64,000 bases of DNA from positions 62,001-126,000 of the forward strand of contig NZ_JBNFZM010000002.1 of assembly GCF_051195235.1 (NCBI RefSeq), in the 5' to 3' direction. Under the pieces are notes generated by a model. The model did no database searches, had not been told where the DNA came from, and saw nothing but the letters and a program-made list of their open reading frames with translations. Origin of the DNA: Tateyamaria sp947503385. GTDB lineage: Bacteria > Pseudomonadota > Alphaproteobacteria > Rhodobacterales > Rhodobacteraceae. Below are positions 52,012 through 58,927 of the stretch, piece by piece; the stretch's first letter is position 1, and the number at the start of each line of letters is the position of its first letter. A program made the position numbers and the translations under genes.

Positions 52012-53076
52012 TCAACGCGTCGGCGTGCCCGCCCGCGCAAAGGTTTCAAAGAACGGCTCGAACCGCGGCGCGCTTTCTGCGGCTGCGATGATCGCGGCGG
52101 CCTCGGGCGGTATCGCCTCCAGCACCGCATCGCGCATGTTGTGCCAATGGGGCTGGCGCGCATCCGCCAGCGACATCAGAACCGCCGACATCGGTCGCAG
52201 GGCACTGTCTGCCGCCGCGCGCGGCGCAAAGACGGCGCGACCTTGGGGCACAACAGCCCCGCTGTCATCATGTCCCATCACCGCAACTGCCCACAGCGAC
52301 ACAAGATATTCGTGATACCCATCGGACAGGGATGCATCCGCATCATGCTCCACCCGATAGTCTTGCAAATGGTCGCGCACTGCATTTTCCCACAGTTCGC
52401 ACGGCTTTTGACGTGCTTGACGCAAAGCCACGCAAATCTCGGCCAGCAAATCCATGTTCTGGTCGAGATAGGCCAGAATTCCCGCATATTCGAGGCTGCA
52501 AATCGCCGACTGTGACAGCTGCGGATCGCGGCGGCCATATTCCGACAGATAGAACACGATATGGGTCAGTTCATAGGCAGCCTTCTTGTTGGGCAAGGCA
52601 AAGGTGGCCGAACGTTCAGTGAATGCGCGCAACCGGTCGTCCAGCCCCGCATCCGCCGCCGCGCGCACTCCGCGACGCGCCAACAGACGGCGCGCCTCGG
52701 CACGTTGCAGATCGCTCAGTTCTGCATCAGCAAGCCCCTGGCGAGCCACGGTCTCGCACAGGTGTTGCATCTGCTCTCCGGGCAGCCCGAGGTCTTCGAG
52801 ATCAAGGCCGATGGACAGCAAAAACCGATAGTATTGCGGGAAAAACGTCAGTCGTTCGGGCAGGCTCTGATAGAAACCGGCCAACGGGACCAATGCGTCC
52901 GGCGTCACGCGTTGCCCGGTGCATTCGAGTATGTTCAGCAGTTCCGCGTTCTCCTTAAGCCAGAACACGTCATCGCGGATACGCCGATGTTTGGCAAAGC
53001 ACCCGATCAGGGCCGGTGTCCGCTCGGCCAGACGCAGGCGTCGCGGCGGGACGTTCAGGGAAATGATGTTGCTCAT
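52012..53076 (-). CDS. DUF6902 family protein, partner of the repeat peptide gene
   Basis: A 354-residue, largely helical protein of the DUF6902 family; I know no assigned function. No signal peptide or membrane segment is visible. A motif ELTHIVFYLSEYGRRDP (about residues 170-186) resembles a motif I recall in all-helical proteins of actinobacterial peptide clusters (DUF6895-like), from memory only. I chose the ATG with AAGGAGAG about 6 bp upstream (MSNIISLNVPPRRLRL); an ATG 42 bp earlier would overlap the preceding stop by 4 bp. It lies 38 bp after the DUF6749 gene on the same strand, so it is probably co-transcribed. The 3' end is 3 bp from the erpA stop (convergent). Confidence 0.75.
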   Translation of the reverse strand: MSNIISLNVPPRRLRLAERTPALIGCFAKHRRIRDDVFWLKENAELLNILECTGQRVTPDALVPLAGFYQSLPERLTFFPQYYRFLLSIGLDLEDLGLPGEQMQHLCETVARQGLADAELSDLQRAEARRLLARRGVRAAADAGLDDRLRAFTERSATFALPNKKAAYELTHIVFYLSEYGRRDPQLSQSAICSLEYAGILAYLDQNMDLLAEICVALRQARQKPCELWENAVRDHLQDYRVEHDADASLSDGYHEYLVSLWAVAVMGHDDSGAVVPQGRAVFAPRAAADSALRPMSAVLMSLADARQPHWHNMRDAVLEAIPPEAAAIIAAAESAPRFEPFFETFARAGTPTR

Positions 53077-53114
53077 AGTGTCTCTCCTTGTCTGATCGTC
53101 CCGCCCGCTGTCAC

Positions 53115-53573
53115 TCACGAGCCAGAAGAAAAGAGGCCGGTGACATCACCTGCTTGCGTGGCGCTTGCTGTGGGGGCCGAACCGGATGAGAACATCCCCG
53201 TCGCGTCGCCTGCTGTGGTGACGGTGCCCTGCGGTGCGGACCCGGATGAAAACATCTCAACCGCGTCGCCGGTGCTGGTCTCGGACGTCAGCGGCGCAGA
53301 GCCGGACGAGAACATTTCAACCGCATCACCAGCAGTGGCATCCGTCGTCATGGGGGCCGAACCGGACGAGAACATGTGCACGCCGTCACCGGTTGCAACA
53401 CCGCCCGTCACGGGTGCAGAACCGGACGAAAACATCTCAACCGCATCGCCGGTCAGACCGTCCGTTGCCGTAGGCGCGGAACCCGAGGAGAACATTTCGA
53501 TCCCGTCACCCGTATGCAGGGCGTCGCAGGACAAAACACTGATTTCACGGACAGATTTGAGAAGTGCAGTCAT
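53115..53573 (-). CDS. DUF6749 protein: leader plus seven 20-residue FSSGS repeats
   Basis: A 152-residue protein with an exact modular plan. Residues 1-20 (MTALLKSVREISVLSCDALH) form a leader. Residues 21-140 are six 20-residue repeats of the form (T/A)GDxxxMFSSGSAP plus a variable tail of six residues. Residues 141-152 are a last, cut repeat ending FSSGS. AAGGAGAA precedes the ATG. No signal peptide is visible. The plan looks like a multi-core peptide precursor (RiPP-like), with the DUF6902 gene as candidate processing partner. That reading is inference; a structural or adhesive repeat protein is the alternative. Confidence 0.8.
   Translation of the reverse strand: MTALLKSVREISVLSCDALHTGDGIEMFSSGSAPTATDGLTGDAVEMFSSGSAPVTGGVATGDGVHMFSSGSAPMTTDATAGDAVEMFSSGSAPLTSETSTGDAVEMFSSGSAPQGTVTTAGDATGMFSSGSAPTASATQAGDVTGLFSSGS
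53118..53513 (-). repeat. 60-bp coding repeat array in the DUF6749 gene
   Basis: Six full and one 36-bp partial repeat, each 60 bp, in frame. The seven FSSGS cores use different codons for Ser, Gly and Ala while keeping the amino acids, so selection acts on the peptide. The array shows no fresh slippage copies. It is not a CRISPR: there are no unique spacers between identical repeats. Confidence 0.85.
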
Positions 53574-53604
53574 TGGTATTCTCCTTCGTAGCGGGCTTAC
53601 TCAC

Positions 53605-53650
53605 CCTAAAGTTGCAATACCCAATTTGTTGCAGCCTAAAATTGCGTACC
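53605..53650 (-). promoter_or_regulatory. Direct repeat CCTAAA(G/A)TTGC upstream of DUF6749
   Basis: CCTAAAGTTGCAATACC (53605-53621) and CCTAAAATTGCGTACC (53635-53650) are near-identical and start exactly 30 bp apart, three helical turns, on one DNA face. They lie 32-77 bp before the DUF6749 start, so they are a good candidate for binding of a specific activator or repressor. Confidence 0.45.
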
Positions 53651-53689
53651 GCCAGACAAAAATGCAGCCCGAGGCACAGTCCCGGCGGG

Positions 53690-53774
53690 TTGTCCACATA
53701 AGGAAAACAATAGAAGTCGTTGAGTGATCTGCGCTTTGCCCAGAGGCATCCATGGGCAAAAAAACTTATCCACA
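53690..53774. promoter_or_regulatory. DnaA boxes upstream of the DUF6749 operon
   Basis: TTATCCACA at 53766-53774 is a perfect DnaA box; TTGTCCACA at 53690-53698 is a one-mismatch version. The same pair of box types occurs in the DUF6456/DUF6477 control region. The spacing of 76 bp does not suggest an origin. Confidence 0.4.
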
Positions 53775-53842
53775 GCACTGAAATTACTACCGTTTTAGGC
53801 GAGTACTGCGAGAATTACTCTCTTTTAACCCGAATCAATTGG

Positions 53843-53857
53843 TTAAGAAATAGTTAA
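53843..53857. promoter_or_regulatory. Perfect CtrA box upstream of xth
   Basis: TTAA-GAAATAG-TTAA is an exact match to the core CtrA pattern, 80-94 bp upstream of the xth ATG and about 270 bp upstream of DUF6749. The AT-rich surroundings raise the chance of a random match. Confidence 0.5.
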
Positions 53858-53936
53858 TTTACCGTGCGCGGCGCAACGGCCACCCTTGCCCATGTGCGCA
53901 GGTTGGGTCACATCTGGTCAAAACCGGGAGGCGCAC

Positions 53937-54719
53937 ATGAAAGTCGCGACATTCAACATCAACGGAATAAAGGCCCGGATCGAAGCCCTGCCGCGCTGGC
54001 TGGACAGCGCTGACCCGGATGTTGTGGTCCTGCAAGAGATCAAGTCAGTGGACGACGCCTTTCCCCACGCGCTGTTCGAGGACCGCGGCTACAATGTTGA
54101 AACCCACGGGCAGAAATCGTTCAACGGCGTGGCCCTTCTGTCCAAGCTGCCACTCGAAGATGTGACCCGCGGCCTGCCCGGCGACGAGAGCGACGAACAG
54201 GCCCGCTATATCGAGGCAACGGTGATGGGCGACACCACCGCCATCAGGGTGTGCGGGTTGTACCTGCCCAACGGCAACCCCTGTCCGGGACCGAAATACG
54301 ACTACAAACTGGCGTGGATGGAACGGTTGCGCGCCCGTGCGGCGGCCCTGCTCGCGGCAGAAACCCCGTTCCTGATGACAGGCGACTACAACATCATCCC
54401 GCAGGCCGAGGATGCGCGCCGCCCCGAGGCGTGGCGCGAGGACGCGTTGTTCCGTCTCGAAAGCCGCACCGCTTTTCGGCGTCTGACAGCGCTTGGCCTG
54501 ACCGACGCGTTTCGCGCTCGCACCTTTGGGCCGGAGCATTATTCATTCTGGGATTATCAGGCCGGGGCATGGAACCGCGACGATGGCATTCGCATCGACC
54601 ATTTCCTGCTGTGTCCCTATACATCGGATTTGCTACAGGATTGTCAGATCGACAAGGCGACGCGCGGCGAGGAAAAACCATCCGACCACGTGCCTGTCTG
54701 GGTCGATCTCGCCGCCTGA
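53937..54719 (+). CDS. xth: Exodeoxyribonuclease III
   Basis: AP endonuclease and 3'-5' exonuclease of base-excision repair. The 260-residue protein has FNINGIKAR, the metal Glu in LQEIKSVDDAFP, GDYNIIPQAEDA, and the catalytic C-terminal DHVPVWVDL. GGGAGG lies 5-8 bp upstream of the ATG. CtrA control is possible (see the upstream box). Confidence 0.95.
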   Translation: MKVATFNINGIKARIEALPRWLDSADPDVVVLQEIKSVDDAFPHALFEDRGYNVETHGQKSFNGVALLSKLPLEDVTRGLPGDESDEQARYIEATVMGDTTAIRVCGLYLPNGNPCPGPKYDYKLAWMERLRARAAALLAAETPFLMTGDYNIIPQAEDARRPEAWREDALFRLESRTAFRRLTALGLTDAFRARTFGPEHYSFWDYQAGAWNRDDGIRIDHFLLCPYTSDLLQDCQIDKATRGEEKPSDHVPVWVDLAA

Positions 54720-54770
54720 ACGCTCACATATGAGGGCGCCGCGGCGCGGTCGGTAAAGACGCAAATGTAG

Positions 54771-55205
54771 TCACCGGATAAGGACCGTGCTGCGTTGGGC
54801 CCACAAATATATGGGCAACTGTTCGTTGATCAGGACCCGATCGTCGCCTCCCAGCCCGCGCAAGACTTCGAACAGGTAGGTGACGCCGGTATAGGCAACG
54901 AAATCCGCGTTCATCCTGTCGCGAAAGGCTGCAACGCCAAGGATTGGCGCGTCGACACGTTTGTCATTGCCAGCTACCGCCGTGCCTGCGCAATTCCAGC
55001 CTGCGGTGTTGCCGACGCCCACGCAGTTCGGTTCGACCGAAGTGATGTTCTGATCCGCATCAAAGCCGCAAAGGTTGTCGGAGCCAAACATGTCCACCCC
55101 CACCGCAAAGCGATGATCCGTGTCCGGCCGCACAAACTGCGCCGTCCCGGATGGCTGCACAGTCTTGCCATGGATGATCTGCATTTGCCGGTGCGCACTG
55201 CCCAT
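54771..55205 (-). CDS. Hypothetical protein, possibly 5'-truncated
   Basis: A 144-residue reading frame with protein-like composition, including DMFGSDNLCGFDADQNI and NCVGVGNTAGWNCAG with several cysteines. I do not recognise a family. There is no ribosome site before its ATG. The natural-looking sequence continues upstream of that ATG for about 15 codons to a stop, with no better start. It could be the remnant of a longer gene or start at a non-canonical codon. No signal peptide is visible. Confidence 0.5.
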   Translation of the reverse strand: MGSAHRQMQIIHGKTVQPSGTAQFVRPDTDHRFAVGVDMFGSDNLCGFDADQNITSVEPNCVGVGNTAGWNCAGTAVAGNDKRVDAPILGVAAFRDRMNADFVAYTGVTYLFEVLRGLGGDDRVLINEQLPIYLWAQRSTVLIR

Positions 55206-55253
55206 CGTGCCAACCGCCGGGCGCGTGTCAGAACGGTATGAGAGGGGTCAAAG

Positions 55254-55308
55254 GGACGGCGGGTGGGGCGCATTTGCGCGCAGGCGCAAACAGCGTCACC
55301 CGTCGTCC
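55254..55308 (-). terminator. Complex hairpin downstream of the HNH gene
   Basis: GGACG-CGGGTG pairs with CACCCG-CGTCC with single-base bulges, enclosing an inner TTTGCGC/GCGCAAA hairpin. It begins 6 bp after the HNH stop. The tail is CTTTG, so it is a weak terminator at best, or a 3'-end stability structure. Confidence 0.4.
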
Positions 55309-55313
55309 AGTGA

Positions 55314-55898
55314 TCACGCCTGCAACTCTGCGTCCCAGTACAGGAAATCCATCCAGCTTTCGTGCAGATGGTTCGGCGGGAACTTGCGGCCCATGTTGCG
55401 CAACTCTTCGGCCCCCGGCTGCCGTGGCGGTTTGCGCAGCGACATACCAGTGCGGTGCAACGCTTTGGACCCTTTGCGCAGATTGCACGGACTGCACGCC
55501 GCCACCACGTTCTGCCAGCTTGTCACGCCACCGCTCGCCCGTGGCACCACATGATCAAAGGTCAGATCCCCCCGCGCACCGCAATACTGACAGCGGAATT
55601 CGTCGCGCAGAAATAAATTAAAGCGCGTGAAGGCCACGCGCTTTTGCGGTTTGACGTAGTCTTTGAGAACGACAACCGATGGTATCCTGATCTCTGTACT
55701 TGGGCTGCGCACCACCTCTTCGTACTCGGCCACGATATCGACCCGGTCCAACCAGGCGGCCTTGACCGCCTCCTGCCACGGCCACAGCGACAAGGGATAG
55801 TAGCTCAGCGGTCGGTAATCCGCATTCAGCACCAACGCCGGGTGCTGTTTCAGCGCAGAGGGGCTGCGCACAAATTCCGTCCTGAAATCGCCGTCCAT
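55314..55898 (-). CDS. HNH endonuclease
   Basis: A 194-residue HNH-family nuclease. The zinc-binding CxxC pairs are CQYCG and CSPCN, around the catalytic block FDHVVPRASGGVTSWQNVV. The start MDGDFRTEFVRSPSAL matches related alphaproteobacterial proteins and is preceded by GGACGGAG. The family is a chromosomal housekeeping gene of unknown role in alphaproteobacteria rather than a homing element. No methylase is adjacent. Confidence 0.88.
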   Translation of the reverse strand: MDGDFRTEFVRSPSALKQHPALVLNADYRPLSYYPLSLWPWQEAVKAAWLDRVDIVAEYEEVVRSPSTEIRIPSVVVLKDYVKPQKRVAFTRFNLFLRDEFRCQYCGARGDLTFDHVVPRASGGVTSWQNVVAACSPCNLRKGSKALHRTGMSLRKPPRQPGAEELRNMGRKFPPNHLHESWMDFLYWDAELQA

Positions 55899-56232
55899 GA
55901 GTGACTCCGTCCTCGCCCTGTCTGCCCCTGAGGCACCAGAGCGGGGATCCCGCCCCGGCTTTATGTGGTGACTATATCTTGTGGAAACGCGCTGGCAAGC
56001 CTTTGCAGACCCACGAGATGTCGCATCCCCGATAGGCCCGTTCCGTGACAGGCATATGACGCTATTCCACGGGTCCAGCCTGTTGCGATGCGGCCATGAA
56101 AAACCTGCAAAAGGTAAGGAATTCACCACTCGTCCTCGTGCGCGCCACACCCCATGTCATGGACAGGCCAATACTCAGGCCGCCTACGAAGCATATTATT
56201 CACATTTTCACTCACGGAGCGCGGTGCGTCTC
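55899..56232. other. 334-bp gap between divergent genes
   Basis: I see no gene, repeat or clear operator here. It must hold promoters for the HNH gene (minus) and the following hypothetical gene (plus), but I could not pick convincing -35/-10 pairs. Confidence 0.5.
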
Positions 56233-56838
56233 ATGTCTTTTCTGTCCTTCTTTCACAAGCCGGCCCTGACCGACCTGTTGTCCTGCCTTGGCGCGGAACA
56301 CCCCGGCTCGGATCAGCCCGAACGGTTTCAATTCGATCTCTCACACGGTGTGCAATCCTGGTACGATACCGAACACACGGCGCGGTCGGGGTTTGGGACC
56401 CTGACGGCATCGCGGGCTATTACCATGTCCGGTGTTCTGTTCTGGCGCGTCTGTGACCCAAATCGCGGCCTTGTTTATCAGGCGCAAGCCGAAGACCCCA
56501 ACACAGCCATGGATATGGCCTTGCGTGCATGGGATGCGGCGCGCCAGTTGCGCGACGCCCCCGCCGCGTTGCACCGGTTGATCGCAGAACTGCGCCGGGG
56601 TCACGTCGATTTCCGGGTCGAACTGTCGGACGCCCTTGCCACGCCGCTGTCTATCTTTGGCTTTCGCGCGCTGCTGGACGCCTCCGGCTTGTCGGACCTG
56701 AGCCGCATATCGGCCCAGTCACTGCTGCGTCTGATCAAATCCGAACCGCTGGTCATGCACGTGATGCACGCCGCGTGGGCGCGCCAGCAAGCGGCACCTG
56801 CGCCGGATGAACCTGTCGGCTATGAAGCGATGTGCTGA
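56233..56838 (+). CDS. Hypothetical protein
   Basis: A 201-residue protein I cannot assign. It begins MSFLSFFHKPALTDLLSC and is mainly helical, with no membrane helix, signal or catalytic motif. Residues about 80-110 (DPNRGLVYQAQAEDPNTAMDM) seem the best conserved type of stretch. The start is the first ATG with a GGAG upstream (14 bp, a loose fit). Convergent with the alpha/beta hydrolase gene (17 bp). Confidence 0.55.
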   Translation: MSFLSFFHKPALTDLLSCLGAEHPGSDQPERFQFDLSHGVQSWYDTEHTARSGFGTLTASRAITMSGVLFWRVCDPNRGLVYQAQAEDPNTAMDMALRAWDAARQLRDAPAALHRLIAELRRGHVDFRVELSDALATPLSIFGFRALLDASGLSDLSRISAQSLLRLIKSEPLVMHVMHAAWARQQAAPAPDEPVGYEAMC

Positions 56839-56855
56839 ACCGCCAGTCGGTCGGG

Positions 56856-57521
56856 CTAGAGACCCAACTTGTCCCGCATAAAGGCAAGCGCCACGCTTAG
56901 CCCGTCAGGCGCAATGCCGTGCGCTGTGCCCTTCATGACGTGGGCGTAGACGTCTTTCCACCCCGCTCCCTGCAAGGCTTCGGCGGCTTCGGGCAGCGAC
57001 TGGGGCGGCACCACGTCGTCCTGATCGCCGTGGATCAGCAGCACGGGCGGGCGGCTGACCACCTCATCGGCGAGCAGATCAGGGCGCAACAGGCGACCGG
57101 AAAATGCGACGATCCCCGCAACCTCGTCCTCGCGGCGCGGGGCCACCTGCAGTGACATCATTGTCCCCTGCGAGAAACCAAACAGGACAACCTGTTCCGG
57201 CAACACGTCTTCGTCCACCATCAGCGCATCCAGAAACGCGTCGAAATCGGCGGCAGCGGCGAGCAATCCGCGCTCGGCCTCTTCTTCGCTGGACCCATCA
57301 ATCCACGGGATCGGAAACCACTGGTACCCGTTGGGCATCATCGGGATCGCCTCGGGCGCGTCCGGTGCCACAAAGAGCGTATCGGGCAGATGCTCTCCCA
57401 GCGGTTCGGCGAGCCCCAAAAGGTCCGCACCGTTTGCGCCATAGCCGTGGACAAACACCACGATGGATCGCACGTCGCCCGATTTCGGCTCGACCCGCTC
57501 TGCCTGCAATACTCGTGTCAT
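56856..57521 (-). CDS. Phospholipase/carboxylesterase-type alpha/beta hydrolase
   Basis: A 221-residue cytosolic esterase of the abhydrolase-2 type. The nucleophile elbow is GFSQGT (about residue 115), the Asp is in HGDQDDVVPP, and the His is in TAHGIAPDG. The ATG overlaps the glycosylase stop by 4 bp, so it is in one operon with alkA-like and cobK. Substrate unknown. Confidence 0.88.
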   Translation of the reverse strand: MTRVLQAERVEPKSGDVRSIVVFVHGYGANGADLLGLAEPLGEHLPDTLFVAPDAPEAIPMMPNGYQWFPIPWIDGSSEEEAERGLLAAAADFDAFLDALMVDEDVLPEQVVLFGFSQGTMMSLQVAPRREDEVAGIVAFSGRLLRPDLLADEVVSRPPVLLIHGDQDDVVPPQSLPEAAEALQGAGWKDVYAHVMKGTAHGIAPDGLSVALAFMRDKLGL

Positions 57522-58147
57522 GTAACCCCCTCACGCCCCTTTGCGACCCGGTAGTAGGTGAAGAACAGCCGCGCGGCAACCGCGCGCCACGGGCTCCAAG
57601 CCTCTGCCATTTGGCGCAATGCCCGCTCCTTTGGGCGGTCGGGCAAATCGTAGATCATGCGCGCGGCTTCCTGTAGGGCCAAATCCCCCGGTGCAAACAC
57701 GTCCGCGCGTCCAAGGCTGAACATCGCATAGATTTCCGCGGTCCAGATGCCGATACCTTTGACAGCCGTGAGGGTCGCGATCACTTCGGCGTCTGGCACG
57801 TCCCGCAAGGCGGCATAGTCGATCCCCGCCTCGGCCAGCGCCGTCGCATACGCGATCTTCTGTCGGCTGAGGCCAACGGCCCGCAACCCGTCCTCTCCTG
57901 CGGCCAGAACAGGCGCGGGCGCCGTCAGCCCCGCCGCTTCGATCCGCGCCCAGATCGCGGCGGCAGACGCCGTCGAGACCTGTTGCCCGACGATGGCGCT
58001 GAACAGCGCCGCGAACCCGTCCGGGCGACGGCGCAGCGGCAACGGCCCTGCAATATCAAGGGCGCGGGCAAGTGCGGGGTCCGTCCGGGCAAGCCACGCC
58101 GCCCCTTCGGCCACATCGGCATCCGTGTCGATCAGACGGCCCGTCAC
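57518..58147 (-). CDS. DNA-3-methyladenine glycosylase, AlkA-like
   Basis: A 209-residue helix-hairpin-helix glycosylase that removes alkylated bases. The HhH is LTAVKGIGIWTAEIYAMFSLG, followed by the catalytic Asp in FAPGDLALQEAARM. It lacks the N-terminal TBP-like domain of E. coli AlkA, as in short AlkA/Mag1 types. It starts at GTG overlapping the cobK stop (GTGA). Confidence 0.88.
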   Translation of the reverse strand: MTGRLIDTDADVAEGAAWLARTDPALARALDIAGPLPLRRRPDGFAALFSAIVGQQVSTASAAAIWARIEAAGLTAPAPVLAAGEDGLRAVGLSRQKIAYATALAEAGIDYAALRDVPDAEVIATLTAVKGIGIWTAEIYAMFSLGRADVFAPGDLALQEAARMIYDLPDRPKERALRQMAEAWSPWRAVAARLFFTYYRVAKGREGVT

Positions 58148-58827
58148 AGCGCACCGGCCCAATCACGCACCGCGTCGAGTGTTGTCATGGGCGGGCCGAA
58201 TTCCCATGCTTCGGGCTGCATCATGATCACCGGCAGGCCCATGCTCCGGGCAGCTGCGACCTTTGGGAAACTGCCCGTGCCGCCGATATTGCGGGCCAGC
58301 ACCACGTCGATCCCCAGCCGGTCGAACAGCGTGACCTCCGCGTCCACCTCGAACGGCCCTGCCCCGAAAACAAAGGTGCAATTGGTGGGGGGCACATCGT
58401 CATGCTGCTGCAACTGGCGCAGGAAAACAGGGCCGTCATGGTGCGCAAGCACATCGGCGCTGTCGCGCCCCGTGGCGGCAAAGACGCGCGCGCGGGCGGG
58501 CAAGGCGGCGACGGCAGCTGCCAGATCGGGCACCGGCGTCCAGTCATCCCCCACACCGGGTGCCCATAAAGCGCGGCCAAAACGGCACGCCGCGCGGCCC
58601 GCAGCCAACGCTTTTGCAATGGCGCGCGTCTCACGGTCAAAGACATGTGTGGTATCCAGCAGCCCATCCGCCCAAGCGATCCCATCGCGCAACGTGGCAC
58701 AACGCGGCAGGTCCGGTTCGGCAGGCGCGCGCGCCCAATGCACCTGCACGGCGTGCCCGGCCCCGGTCAACGCCTCTGCCGCCTGACCTGTTTCCCGCGC
58801 GCCGCCCAAGAGCATCACATTTGCCAT
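58144..58827 (-). CDS. cobK: Precorrin-6A reductase
   Basis: NADPH-dependent reductase of the aerobic cobalamin pathway, 227 residues. The N-terminal LLGGARETGQAAEAL nucleotide-binding opening and the C-terminal LARNIGGTGSFPKVAAARSMGLPV block define CobK. No other cob gene lies in the window, so it is separated from the main cluster and instead linked to a DNA glycosylase and a hydrolase. Confidence 0.88.
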   Translation of the reverse strand: MANVMLLGGARETGQAAEALTGAGHAVQVHWARAPAEPDLPRCATLRDGIAWADGLLDTTHVFDRETRAIAKALAAGRAACRFGRALWAPGVGDDWTPVPDLAAAVAALPARARVFAATGRDSADVLAHHDGPVFLRQLQQHDDVPPTNCTFVFGAGPFEVDAEVTLFDRLGIDVVLARNIGGTGSFPKVAAARSMGLPVIMMQPEAWEFGPPMTTLDAVRDWAGAL

Positions 58828-58927
58828 GTCCGCACCCTAGCCCCACGCACCAGACGCGCAAGGGGATGTGCGCCCATGCGGCGCGCTGTCTCTTGCAGGG
58901 GGCCATGCTCCGGTCTACGGATCGGGC

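Larger units (their letters stand above)
53574..53936. other. 363-bp intergenic control region between DUF6749 and xth
   Basis: No gene is supported here. The stretch is AT-richer than its surroundings. It holds a 30-bp-spaced direct repeat near the DUF6749 start, two DnaA boxes (one perfect) and a perfect CtrA box closer to xth, each listed separately. TTAACC (53825-53830) and GGTTAA (53841-53846) form an additional inverted repeat beside the CtrA box. Confidence 0.6.

Noticed and set aside
53118..53513. Regular 60-bp repeat array resembling a CRISPR array
   Set aside because: Repeats are adjoining, imperfect, in frame and coding; no unique spacers and no cas genes.
52561..53727. Long plus-strand open frame of 388 codons with repeated GAEPDENISTASP units
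   Set aside because: It is the complement of the DUF6749 repeats and the DUF6902 5' part. The minus strand has strong ribosome sites, a sensible leader and synonymous variation in its frame; the plus frame crosses two genes and has no start signal.
55314..55898. Homing endonuclease or restriction system at the HNH gene
   Set aside because: No intron, intein or methylase context; the protein matches the chromosomal HNH type that is common in alphaproteobacteria.
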